Shown here in pieces: positions 1 to 10,343 of a stretch of DNA of 64,000 nt (the stretch's first letter is position 1; each line of letters begins with the position of its first letter). Made by a program: the position numbers and the translations under genes. The notes under the pieces are model-generated. The model searched no databases. It worked only from the letters and a program-made list of their open reading frames with translations, and had not been told where the DNA came from. Source of the DNA: Hyaloraphidium curvatum (Eukaryota; Monoblepharomycota; Hyaloraphidiomycetes; Hyaloraphidiales; Hyaloraphidiaceae); assembly GCA_025558095.1 (NCBI GenBank), contig JAIVFI010000017.1, forward strand, positions 558,001 through 622,000, written 5' to 3'.

Positions 1-619
1 GGCGGGCGCATGGTGGCTTTGCTTTGACTAGGGACCGGAGATCTGTGAGGTGGATTCAACAGACGGATGCGAACGATGAAGGCGACGCAGTTCCGATTCT
101 ACGACTTAGCCACCGCAATTTATCCCACGACGAAAACAGACGCATCACGTCGGCCGGCCCATCCCAGCAGACAGCGGACCGATGTCCGCTCAGGTGTTCT
201 CCGTGCACCCCCCAGTATCGCAACGCTGCCCAGACGGGCACGCTGTGGCCGGTTGCGCGGTTGATCAGCTTGCCACAACGTGCACACGATTCGCCTGCGG
301 AAACGAACAAACGCACCATTCCCGCACCGTCCGCAGTTCTGGTCGCTCCAGTCGGTGTCGACACAGGACCCGGAGCAGCATGTTTTCGATCCCACCGCAG
401 GCTGCCCGGGAGGTGGGGGGGGGGGGCGCGGAGGGGGTATAGGAGGATTGTCAGTTGCCGGCCGATGCGACCCCAGGGCGTGGAACATCGTACAACTACT
501 GCAGCCTCCACAGTTGTTTGCATCGTCCTGAGTGTTGACGCAGACGCCAGCGCCGTCTCCGCATGTGTCCGGCAGCACCGGGGGGCAGTGACACACGCCG
601 CCCGAGCAGGTCGAGCCGT

Positions 620-626
620 CCGGGCA
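620..626. repeat. Target-site duplication of the retrotransposon (left copy)
   Basis: CCGGGCA occurs here and at 6104-6110, immediately outside the LTRs. Ty3/gypsy elements normally duplicate about 5 bp, so part of the 7-bp match may be chance. Using one copy rejoins the host Cys-rich reading frame. Confidence 0.75.
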
Positions 627-627
627 C

Positions 628-758
628 TGTCAGGACGGGGCGCGGGGGACCCGTAAAGACCTGTGTTGACGACGTTGAGGAGTCACTACACAGCACTGCG
701 CCTAGTCTTCCCTCGCCGGGGACCACCGTCCCCCTTGCCCCGACGCCGGCGCGTTACA
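628..758 (-). repeat. 3' LTR
   Basis: 131 bp, identical to 5973-6103. The integrase reading frame runs about 70 bp into this LTR and stops at 686-688. The base at 627 (C) also matches the base bordering the other LTR (5972). Confidence 0.95.
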
Positions 759-2422
759 TCACCCCCCCCCAACCGCCGCGTAGGACCCGGCTTGTCCGGA
801 AAGCGGCGGTGAAAGTCGGCAACGGCGTCGGGGGCGTGCTGGAGGTGCTCCCACGGTTCCCATGAGCGCTCCGATGGAGGAAAGTCCTTCCAGTCGACCA
901 AGTACTGCAAGTGATTGCGGAATCGGCGGGAATCCAGGATCTGGTTAACCTCGTACTCGGGTTCGCCGTCAATGATGTCCGGGGGTGGAGTCTCTGCGAC
1001 GCGGCCGGGAAAATCGGCGGTGTCCGAGGGAGTATAGGGTTCGAGAAGCGAGACGTGAAAAACGTCATGAATGCCCATCGTGGGCGGAAGATCCAATCGA
1101 AACGCAACGGGATTGATCTGCTCCTTAATGCGGTAGGGCCCGAGGTAGCGAACGTCGAGCTTGCGAGACGGTCGACGCGTACGAATATTGCGCGCCGATA
1201 GCCAAGCACGGTCGCCGACGCGGAAAACGGGAGCATCCTCACGACTGACGTCTGCGGAGTCTTTGTAGCGTTCCTGGGCCCGCTGGAGGTTCTCGCGAAG
1301 GACGTCGTGGAGGGCGCGAAGCTCCCGGATGCGTTCCTCGGCGGCGGGAACGCGCGGCGCGTCGGGTGCTAAAAAGTCGGCTCGCGGGTCGTAACCGTAG
1401 TTGGCGCGGAAAGGCGACATGCCAATGCTGGCGTGCACCGAGTTGTTGTACGCGAACTCGGCGAGCGGGAGCTGATTGAACCAGTCGTCCTGGGCGTAAT
1501 TGACGTAGGTCCGGAGGTACTGCTCCAAAATCTGATTGATGCGCTCCGTCTGGCCGTCCGACTCGGGGTGCGCGGCCGAGGAGCGGTAAAGCTTGATGTC
1601 CATGAGTCCAAGAAGCCTTTCCCAGAATTTGGCGATGAATTGCGGTCCGCGGTCGCTGACGATGTCGAAGGGGAAGCCGTGGAGGCGGAATATTTCGCGA
1701 AGGAAGAGCCGAGCGGTGTCGTCGGCGGAGAAGTCCTTCCGCGCGCCAGCAAAATGAGCCTGCTTGGTCGACCGATCGGCCACGACGAGCACGGCGTCGA
1801 ATCCCTCGGACTGGGGCAGGTCGGTGACGAAGTCTATACTGATCGAACGCCAAGGTCCGTCCGGGATTGGAAGTGGCTGGAGAAGGCCGTGCGGGGCATG
1901 GCGCGGGGCCTTGGTTCGCGTGCACGTCTCGCAGCTCCGAATGTAGCGGGCGACGGTGTCCCAAACACGCGGCCACCAAAAATCTCGCAATATGAGCTCC
2001 ACAGTCTTGCGAATTCCGAAGTGGCCGGCAGTAACGGCATCGTGACGGGTTCGGAGAAGCTCCGTCCGAGACTTGCCGACCGGCACGAAGATGAGACCGT
2101 CGCGGTAGAGAATGCCATCGAGAAGATGGAAACGAGAAACGGACGCGTCGTGAGCCTCCAGAAGAGCGATAATGCGACGGGCGAATGGGTCCTTGGCCGT
2201 ATCGCGACGGATCATGTCCAGGAAATCCAACGAAGTCGCGTGGAGCGCGGCGACCAGGTGCGGCCCGAGGAGCGTGACGCGCTGTTGCGTAGAGACATCG
2301 TCGAAGTTGCCCGGAACGTAGTCGGAGCGGCGAGAAAGCGCGTCGGCGACGACTTGATCGGTGCCGGGTCGATGCTTCAAAACAAAGTCGTAGCCCGCGA
2401 GGGTCATGGCCTCATGGCCCAT
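686..2422 (-). pseudogene. Retrotransposon integrase with C-terminal chromodomain
   Basis: A 578-codon ORF overlapping the upstream one by 19 bp in another frame. It starts at the RNase H/connection segment (YDFVLKHRPGTDQVVADALS), then has an HHCC zinc-binding region (H-x3-H...C-x2-C), the integrase DDE core with IDFVTDLPQS, SDRGPQF and the Glu-containing DGQTERINQ stretch, a GPY/F-like module (LGPYRIKEQINPVAFRLDLP), and a chromodomain (YLVDWKDFPPSERSWEPWEHL). The chromodomain defines a chromovirus and usually targets integration to heterochromatin. The overlap could be read as a frameshift site, but the sequence there shows no obvious slippery heptamer. Confidence 0.9.
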
Positions 2423-5400
2423 CGAGCCTGACGGCGATTGAGCATCTGCTGCTTCATGAAGTACTCCAGGTTCTTGTGGTCCGTGAAGACGTCGACTTTA
2501 TGCGGGCTACCCTCGAGGTATCGCCGCCACGCCTTGAACGCGTCGACAACTGCGAGTAGCTCCTTGTCGTAGATCGGGTAGTTGATCTCCGCCGGCTGGA
2601 ACTTCCGGGAATGAAACGCCACGGGATGCATAAGCCCGTCGTTGGGGGCGGGCTGCGACAGCACGGCTCCGAGGGCGAAGTCGGAAGCATCTGCCTCAAC
2701 TGTGTACGGAACGGCTGGATCGGCGTTACGCAGGAACGGAGCCGAAGTGAAAGCGGATTTGAGCGCATCGAAGGCTGCGCGAGCTTCCGGCGTGAAACGG
2801 AACGGATCGCCCGGCTTGAGCTTAGTGAGGTCCGTGAGCGGAAGTGTGATCTGCGCGTAGTCCTTGATGAAGCAGCGGTAGAAGTTGGCAAAGCCGAGGA
2901 AGCTTTGGAGCTGGCGAAGGGTCGCAGGCTCGGGCCATGAGGTGATGGACTCGACCTTGGAGGGGTCCATGATGACCTTGCCGTCGCCCACGATGAACCC
3001 GGCGTACTCGACGGTCGTAACATCGAACGAACACTTGGAGAGCTTCGCGTACAGGTGGTTGTCCCGGAGGCGCTGCAGAACCTGGCGCACATGCCCCGCG
3101 TGATCGGCTTCGTTCTCTGAGAAGATCAAGATGTCGTCGAGGTAGATCGCGACGAAGATGTCGAGTACGTCATGGAAGATGCTGTGCATGAAGCGCTGGA
3201 AGATGGCCGGCGCATTCATGAGGCCCATGGGCATGACGAGGTACTCGAACTGGCCGTAGCGGGTGCGGAAAGCCGTCTTCCACTCGTCTCCTTCGCAGAC
3301 GCGAATCTGACGGTAGGCTTCGCGGAGATCCAGCTTGGTGAAGATCTTGGCACGGGAGAGGCGGTCCAGAAGGTCGGAAATGAGCGGGATCGGGTAGCGG
3401 TCTCGCTTCGTGATCCGGTTGAGACCGCGGTAATCCTCGCAGACGCGAAGCCCGCCATCCTTCTTCTTTGCAAAGATGACTGGAACCCCGCTCGGAGAAT
3501 CCGAAGGGCGGAGACGCCCCGATGCGGAAAGCTCTTCGATGTGCTTCCGGAGTGCCTCGGATTCGACTTCGGAGAGGCCGTGGAGACGTCCAGAAGGAGG
3601 GACTGCCCCTTCTTCGAGTTCGATTGCGCAATCGAAACCGGGACGATGCGGCGGCAGTGACGATGCAGGCTTGTCCGGGTCGAAGACGTCCGCGAAGTCG
3701 GCGTACTGCGATGGGACCGTGGGCTCGGCGGCGGCCGCGCTTGCAGCGCGCGCGGCGGGGTCGGAGACCATGGCGACGAAGATCTGTGCGTCCTTGCGCT
3801 TGCGACGCATCTCGGCGACAAACTGGCGCGCCGAGAGATTAGCGATCTTCACCTTAGGCGGCGGAGGCGGAGGTACTTCCGGAGGCGCGCCCCGACCGGT
3901 CCCATCGGCCGGGGTTGGCCTCGGCGGTTGTTCGTCGACCCCGCGGCCCAAGGGGACGGCCTGCGGAGGTCTGCCTGCGTCGCCCGATCCCATGGAAGCC
4001 GAAAAAGAAGCCGTGTGTGGGTATTCGGACTCCGTGATGTCCTCGAGGATGGTCCGGTCGCTGGCCTGGCTGGAGGCGGGGTCAGCAGCTGGGAGACATC
4101 CACCGGCAGAGACGGATACGTCCACCGGGGCCGCCCGGCTGGCGCCTTCAGCCGGGCTTGTCTTTGGCGGTTCCTGATCCGCCGCCGGAGCCTTAGGCGC
4201 GCTCAACGGCGGGGAAACTCCCGGTGCGAACGGGCGAGGGATCCGCAGGGATCGACGGGACCAATCGAGCGCCGCGTTCACGAACTCGAAGTACGAGAGT
4301 CCGAGAACGACCGGAATTGACGCGCTGATGATGTTGAAGCTGACTCCGACGGTAATGCCATCGGCTGTCAGTGCGACGGGCTCCGTCTCCTGGGTGACGT
4401 CGCCCGACGAAATAGGCCGCCCGTCCACCACGTCGAGCCCGAAAGGCGTGGAGCGCTGCAAGCACGAGTATCCAACGCAGCGCGCGAAAGCCTCATCCAT
4501 GAAGCAGGCGTCGGCGCCGGAGTCCACGAGTGCGTCCACGATCCGAAGCCGGCCGTCCGGAAGCACGATGCGCACGGGAATGACGAAGGAAGGAACCGGG
4601 TCGGACCGGAGCAGAGGAAATGGCGGCCGCCCGGAAGACGCCGCCAAGCAAGGGGCACGGGAAAACTGAAGACTTGTATTGGCATCGCCAGCGTCGGAGG
4701 TGCCCCGGAATCCGAGCTGGCGTTTCAAAAAGACGACGATGCAGACTTGGCGGGGCAAAAGGCCTTGACGTGACCGGGCTGACCACAGTAAATGCAGAGC
4801 CCCTCGCGAAGGCGGCGCTGGCGCTCCTCCGGCGTCAGCTTGGCGCGCGACCCTGAGGACGCCGAGCCTGAAGCCCCGCCCGGCTGGCCAGATGCAGACG
4901 CGGAGCCCAGCACCATCGGCACGGGGCCGGAAGCACTTGCGGAAGGAGCTGCCGGAGAGACATGCGATCCGATGGGCACCGACTGCATCGCTCCGGGGTA
5001 GGGATACCCGGTCGCGGCTCCGAGCTTTGCGCAGCGCAGCTTGCTGCTCGGAGAGGCGAACTTGAGCAGCAAATGCGATCTTCTTCGCTTCCTGGTACGT
5101 GCTGGGCTTCGAATGCTGGCCCATCTGGTTCACGATCTCCGCGGAGAGGCCAGCCAGGAACATATCCATGAACGTGGCATCACTGTAGCCCTCGACATCC
5201 GGCTTCAGGCTTTCAAATTCGACTGCGTATTCGGCCAGATGCCCGGGCTTCTGGACGAGTGCATGGAGCGCATTGACGGCGGAAGTGTGTCGAAGTGGCA
5301 TCTGAAAGGTAGAGAGAAACTCCTCGCGAAGCGAGATCCACGAGGGCGCAATCGTCCCGGAGCTGCTCTGCTGGGCAGCAAACCAGCGGAGCGCATCGCC

Positions 5401-5907
5401 CTTGAGAAGCAGACTGAAGAACGCGATCTTTTGGGCGTCCGAGGCAAGCTCCGGCTTGAGCTCGAGCGCGTTGTCGACCTGCATCATGAAGTAACGGGTG
5501 CGTGCGTGATCGGTCCCGTCGAACTTGTCCGGGGTAGGCACGTTGATCGGTTTCGCGGTTGGGGCAGCAGCGGCGTGCTGGGGCAGGAACCCCATGCGCG
5601 CGACAGAGCCGACAAACGCGTCCGTGAGCGCAGCGGCGGACACCGAAATCGGAGCAGACAGAGGAGCGTGCTGCGCGACGTGGGTTGCTTGGGAAGCGCG
5701 GTAGGTGGCGACTTGGGCACGGATCGGGAGCGCGATGAACTCGGGCTGAGCGTCGCCGAGGGCGTCCAAGAAGCTGACGAAAGCAGCACGCTCCTGCGGC
5801 TCGAGGGTATCAAGGAAAACCCTTTCGCGCTCGATAAGGACTTCGACGGGAGTCTGGGGGTCCGGGGTCGCGGAGAGGAGATCGCGGAGAGCGTCGGCGC
5901 CAGCCAT
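2404..5907 (-). pseudogene. Retrotransposon Gag-protease-RT-RNase H reading frame
   Basis: A 1167-codon ORF. Residues 1-300 are a retrotransposon Gag domain. An aspartic protease core with DSGA lies around 4510. Reverse transcriptase follows, with AIYLDD at about 3134-3151, then RNase H with DASDFALGAVLSQ and FTDHKNLEYF, ending near 2404. The zinc knuckle (C-x2-C-x4-H-x4-C, about 4757-4797) lies in a different frame (open 4725-5072), so two compensating shifts near 5020 and 4735 separate it from the main frame. A third shift near 2404-2422 leads into the integrase ORF. As sequenced, a normal Gag-Pol cannot be made without frameshifting. Confidence 0.88.
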
Positions 5908-5959
5908 GCTGCACCGAGGGCGAGGTCACGGGGAACGGGAAACGTGGATTCAGGGTTGG

Positions 5960-6021
5960 AACGTCGTCAAACTGTCAGGACGGGGCGCGGGGGACCCGTA
6001 AAGACCTGTGTTGACGACGTT
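5960..6021 (-). promoter_or_regulatory. Self-priming primer-binding site and its LTR partner
   Basis: On the element strand TTGACGACGTT (5970-5960) starts two bases after the 5' LTR and is the exact 11-base reverse complement of AACGTCGTCAA inside the LTR (6021-6011). Tf1-type chromoviruses prime minus-strand DNA with the first about 11 nt of their own mRNA annealed to such a site instead of a tRNA. The match therefore predicts transcription start at about 6021. The pairing is seen directly; the function is inferred from the Tf1 family. Confidence 0.7.
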
Positions 6022-6103
6022 GAGGAGTCACTACACAGCACTGCGCCTAGTCTTCCCTCGCCGGGGACCACCGTCCCCCTTGCCCCGACGCCGGCGCGTT
6101 ACA
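5973..6103 (-). repeat. 5' LTR
   Basis: 131 bp, identical base for base to the copy at 628-758. It has TG...CA ends when read on the element strand and should hold the element promoter. The inferred transcript start is at 6021 (see the self-priming site). Confidence 0.95.
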
Positions 6104-6269
6104 CCGGGCATTCTGGCGGGAAATTGGGTGCCGTCAATCCCCGATCAGCCTTCTGCGGTAGCGAAGCGGCCTACGATGGTCGCAGTAGCCGCAGTGATTC
6201 ATGTTGTTCGTCGTGTTGACGCACCCCCTGTTGCAGCACGACAGGCTGTCGGCGCAAACTACGTCACAG

Positions 6270-6943
6270 TTGCGATAGTGGGATAGTTGAGGCCATGGCC
6301 TGCTAGGACCGCCCCTGGCGTTCCCATCTGGTGCTCTCTCTCCCTGCTACTGTCCCGGCTGCTTTAACATGCTGTCCAAGCATCTTGACTAGCATTTGCT
6401 CACCTATTTGCTAAGCAAATGCTAGTGTATATACATATACGTTCTTCTCTTTAAAGCTTCATTTTCTAAAGCATCTGCTCTCCATCTCCTTACCTTTTTT
6501 ATTCTTTAATATTTTGTATACACTTATACACTCTATACACCACTTTATTCCCAGAAAAACTTTTTCGGGAGTTGGGGGCCCCGCAATTCTTGCCCCTTTC
6601 ACAATCACTGATTCTACCCCCATACCTGTGTATAACGTGTATATTTGTATACAGCTTATCACATGCTTCGGAACTCCTATCCGATGCTCATTCTCATGTA
6701 TCTCTGTGTAATGCATCCCTAGCTCCTGTGTATATACACCTTTGTCTTCATATTCGTGCTTCATTCCCCAACTCATTTGTCCCGGACCTTTACCTGTGTA
6801 TAACCTGTATACCTGTCTACAGCTCCTTATACGTTTATACATTGTATAGGCTACTTCCCCTCATACCCGTGCTTCCACTTCCTGCTCCCTCATCCCCCTC
6901 GGTGAACCCGCTCCCCTTCCCCCGACTCCCGCCCCGCCACCCC
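6270..6943 (+). repeat. Left terminal inverted repeat
   Basis: About 674 bp, almost identical to the reverse complement of 10344-11016 (one difference in the outer 20 bp, one near the middle and a few at the inner end). It carries a 13-bp-arm palindrome (6388-6426) and many GTATA/TATAC-containing words such as TGTATACAC and CCTGTGTATAAC. The open frame of about 127 codons inside it is present in both TIRs but looks like an accident of composition. Confidence 0.9.
6388..6426. repeat. Perfect 13-bp palindrome in left TIR
   Basis: ACTAGCATTTGCT and its exact complement AGCAAATGCTAGT are separated by 13 nt, about 120 bp from the element end. It is repeated in mirror image at 10860-10898. A stem-loop of this kind may be an origin, protein-binding or end-folding signal (inference). 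Confidence 0.85.
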
Positions 6944-7045
6944 TAGTCCCCTTCTTGATTCATGATCTCATATTGTCTTCATATTCATACTTTGCTTGGT
7001 AAGTCTCCCTTGTATACACTTATACACTCTATACCCTACTTTGGA

Positions 7046-8677
7046 TCAAAAGTATGTCGTTTTCATGCTCCTCACTGTCTTATCACTACCTTGGGGATAT
7101 CTCATTGTGCTTTCCATCACATCCACGTATGGATTCCCTGAGTATGCTTTCTTGAATGCCTTTATGAAGTCTCGGAGCCCATGCTCTTTTGTTATGCCCC
7201 ACACTTTACTTGCACTTTTTAAATCATCTTGGCAAAGCTGATGCTTCAATTTAACCATTGGCTCCGTGGACTCTGCTAGATGCTCCATGACTCCCGGAAC
7301 TGCCACCAGACCATTCACCACTTCATCAGCAAACTTCTCGATCAGCGGCCTTTGCCCTTTCTGAATCTCTTTCTTCTCCGCTGTCTGCGGCATTTTGGTC
7401 GCATGAAACCCACTCAAGTCCCTCCTGAATAGCATTTCCACATAGTGTCTTGCTCCCCCTTGATCATAGTATGCTTTGTAGAGATTGTTGAAATACTATG
7501 TGTCTCCGATCTTGTCACTTGATACTCTCACCACAAAATACCTCCGGTCTCCAAGAGGGATTCTCACACAGTCATCATTGTTGCTCAGGAATATGAACCT
7601 TTGATAGTCCTTTATCATGGTTGCATCCAGTTTCTTCTTTTCCTGGCTCACATAGCTCTCGGTGATTAGAGCTTTCATCTTGTTGTCATCTCCTGTTAGC
7701 TTTTTCCCATTCCCAGATGATGGTGTCTCTTCCAAGATAGTCAGCAGTTTCCCTTCATCATTGTTGAACTGTCCTGTCAATTGAGTCCTAATGCTGATTC
7801 CTTCGATCTTTCTTCCCATCTGATACCGCCCTGAGCATCCTATGATCATCTCCATCAAGTAGTTGGCTATGGTTGACTTTCCACATCCTTGATCTCCTAT
7901 AAATACTGCTGCAATGCCTGACTTGGGATTCCCCCTCACCATATCTGCTTGGAAATCCAAGAAGAACTCATACAGATCTCTTCTTCCTGAAAATAGCACA
8001 TTCAGCTGGTGATCCAGTAAGAGTTGGATCTTTGATACATCCAGTTGCTCTCCTGGTTGCAATCTCTTTGCTTTGAGTCCTCTGAATCTATTCAGCACCA
8101 TGCAGCCTTCCTCATCCTCGAAATCATAAGGTGGCTCATTGTAGTTTGGATTAAATGCAACTGTCTCGAACTCCAACCGGTATCTGCTGTCTGTCCATAT
8201 ATCAAATAGCTTCACTTGTCGGGGTTTTCTGCCCTCTGGAATCTTGAAGTTGTATGGCTTTAAATCCATCATCAGAGTCTCCTTGCTCCCTCCCATAGTC
8301 CATGCCAATCCTGGCCTCTTTCTGAATGCAAACCTGTCCTCTGATCTAACACGAGCTATGTAAAAGTTCAAGCAGCTGACTAGAATGGTCTGGTCCTCAT
8401 CTGAAATGTCATTGTTGTACTTGGCTTTGATCACTCGTTTGTCCATGGGATCATCTAGACTTGGGATAAAGCTCCTCAGTTTTGCCCATTCCTCCGACTC
8501 ATTTGATGGCATTTCATTGCTTAGTCTTGAGTCATTGGTCCTCAGTGTTACCAATCCTGATCTTATTGAGAGCTCATCTGAGGTATGGGCATCTGATTCT
8601 GCCCCCTTCAGAGGCTTCAAATCAATCTCCATGGTTGTTACTTGCACTTCGTCGGGTTCCATCCTTTCCTTCCTCAC
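7046..8677 (-). pseudogene. D5-like (SF3) primase-helicase, one internal amber codon
   Basis: The frame is open from 8677 to 7497, stops at a TAG (7494-7496), and continues in the same frame to 7046. Visible are Walker A GDQGCGKST, an acidic Walker B-like stretch (LLTILEE), the sensor region (DYQRFIFLSNNDDCVRIP, then DRRYFVV) and, after the TAG, the usual C-terminal tail of the family (YFNNLYKAYY, then RRDLSGFHATKMPQT). Homology continuing past the stop shows one nonsense change rather than a natural end. The family (D5-like, DUF5906 type) unwinds DNA in viruses and plasmids. No archaeo-eukaryotic primase domain is visible upstream. Confidence 0.82.
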
Positions 8678-8737
8678 ACCCCCTGCTCCTTTTATGTCTG
8701 ATTGCTCCTTTACACTCTATCTGCTCTCTTTTCGATT

Positions 8738-9469
8738 CTAAACTTCATCTATCTCTGATATTCCGCTTCTCAAGATACTCTTCCAAGTCGGTGCTTCGCG
8801 AAGTAGTTTCAACACGTTGGCCCTTGCAAGATCCGAGTCCAGAATCGATGATGGGTACTGAATCCACAAATAGACATGGTGGTCCATGCCCACAAATGTG
8901 CTCACATATTCCATATCCCTCTCCCTCATTTTGTCTATCACATATTCCAAAGTTGGCAATTCCGCGTTCTCCAGGAAATCGCGAAGACCGCTTATCATGT
9001 TTCGCCGTCCCTCTGCCGTTGTCATGATGCTTTTCACCATCTTCAGCTGCTCTTCCTGCGATAACCCTTTCAAGTTTGATGGCATCACTTGCAGACTCTC
9101 CATGTTCTGCGATCTTTTTGCTATTTCTAAGAGACTCTTGTTGCTCCTATTCCCCGGGATTTTCAGCGAGTTCTTCAGCCATTTCTTTCCAATCTCATGT
9201 GTGCTGACCCAGTCCGATACTAGAGTAATGACATGCTCCTTCACCACACCTTCATCATTCCAGAACTTGAAATTCTGTAAACAACACCCCGTTGGGAACA
9301 ATTGCCCCACCGCTATCAGTTCTGATGCTTCGTCCAAGTCTGTTGATGTTTCAAATAGTGTATCAAAGCGTGCAAACGACTTGCCATTGGTGGTGTATGA
9401 CAAGATCATGGAACATGCGGATCCAAGAAGCATATATACGTTGTCAAGGGTGAGTTTGAATGCAAACAA
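8738..9469 (-). pseudogene. Unrecognised ORF upstream of and in frame with the helicase
   Basis: A 243-codon frame, same phase as the helicase and separated from it by two TAG codons (8738-8740 and 8717-8719) within 61 bp. It may be the N-terminal half of the same protein or a separate gene. From about 9340 downward it reads like real protein (LFPTGCCLQNFKFWNDEG; HHVYLWIQYPSSILDSD). The first about 45 codons lie antisense to the plus-strand F-box-like ORF and are doubtful. I recognise no family. No credible start codon is visible, which fits a 5' truncation. Confidence 0.5.
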
Positions 9470-10193
9470 TGCTTTCCATCACATGAGAGACAAAGTGTAT
9501 GATAGAAAGTTGGAGAACATTTTAAACACGTTTGACCCAGGAAGGTACTATAGTGTGGATCCAACATCTCAATCGGGGCAACGTTTGCTGATTGCTCTGA
9601 ATGACTACATTAGAAGGGGATACAAGACAGAAAAGGCACATGGTTATTTGAGCCATGTATTGGAACAGTTGCGGAATTTCAGAGACGTTGTAAGCTCAAG
9701 GCGTTCAGAGACAGATAGCACCTACCTGAGTTCAGTGAAGAGTCACCGTGAAATAGCCACGGAGCCGAGCCGACAGTTCATAAGAATGTGGGCAAAGGAC
9801 TTGGTGCAGGCATGTTTTAGCCGGACGGACTTTAAGTCAATCCATATGTTTGGCGGCCAATTGGAGTTCATAGCAAAGAATGCAGATGTATTTGGAGCAT
9901 GGGCAAGGATTGTGATAGGTGGAGTTCTTGGTGGCAAGATCGACTTTGTGAATGATAGTTTTGGACAGGGAAACCTAGCATCTACAGAAGAAGTAAAAGA
10001 GATTGTCATATTCCTAGATAGGTTTGACGGTTTCACGGATCTTTTCAAGAAGGTAGTGGAAACGAATGGGGAGCAAGATCTAAGAGTGAGGAACCGAGTG
10101 TTCAGAAATCTATCAGGTGCCTATGATCCACAGGGACTAGTAAGAGCGATTCGCAAGGGATTGGGAGCACTAGGACATGTGTGGCAGGCATAG
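9321..10193 (+). pseudogene. F-box-like protein ORF of the TIR element, 5' end unclear
   Basis: The open frame extends back to 8886, but only the part from about 9321 looks coding: a short F-box-like segment (NDLPLVVYDKIMEHADPRS) followed by about 250 charged helical residues with no recognised repeats, stop TAG 10191-10193. The first in-frame Met inside this part is at 9408, within the F-box. F-box proteins recruit substrates to SCF ubiquitin ligases; for this ORF that role is inference. The ORF faces the minus-strand ORF head-to-head with no room for promoters, suggesting a deletion junction. Confidence 0.5.
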
Positions 10194-10343
10194 CCGATGA
10201 AGCAGCGAAAGTTCTTACGTCGATGTCATTCACATGCAGATCTTGGAGGACCTGATCCAGTGTTAGCCGTTATGCCAATGCGACCAAGTGTATAAGTAAC
10301 AAGCATTGAAAGCAGCCAAAAAGGGACCAAGAACGGGACTTGG

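Larger units (their letters stand above)
628..6103 (-). mobile_element. Ty3/gypsy chromovirus LTR retrotransposon, full length
   Basis: The 5476-bp element is on the minus strand, with identical 131-bp LTRs at 5973-6103 (5') and 628-758 (3') that begin TGTAAC and end CTGACA. The 7-bp direct repeat CCGGGCA lies just outside at 620-626 and 6104-6110. Gene order is Gag, zinc knuckle, protease, reverse transcriptase, RNase H, integrase, chromodomain, as in the Tf1/sushi-like chromoviruses. A G-rich polypurine stretch (about 759-785) abuts the 3' LTR. Identical LTRs indicate a recent insertion, yet the coding region changes frame three times, so it is either recently inactivated or carries indel errors. 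It interrupts the Stig1-like gene antisense to no other feature. Confidence 0.95.

Noticed and set aside
24-656. 210-codon plus-strand open frame and its shadows
   Set aside because: It is antisense to the Stig1-like exons and runs into the LTR; composition effect of GC-rich DNA.
2404-2422. Programmed frameshift between RNase H and integrase
   Set aside because: No slippery heptamer or obvious stem seen, and two other frame changes in the same element suggest indels or errors.
1433-2431. 332-codon plus-strand frame in the retrotransposon
   Set aside because: Mirror of the integrase frame; no family features.
5041-6219. 392-codon plus-strand frame across Gag and the 5' LTR
   Set aside because: Antisense to Gag and crosses the LTR boundary.
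6459-6842. 127-codon frame present in both TIRs
   Set aside because: Identity follows from TIR identity. The sequence is biased by GTATA words and shows no domain.
7046-8740. Stop-codon reassignment (TAG read as an amino acid)
   Set aside because: Several host genes here use TAG as their natural end, so the ambers are more simply mutations.
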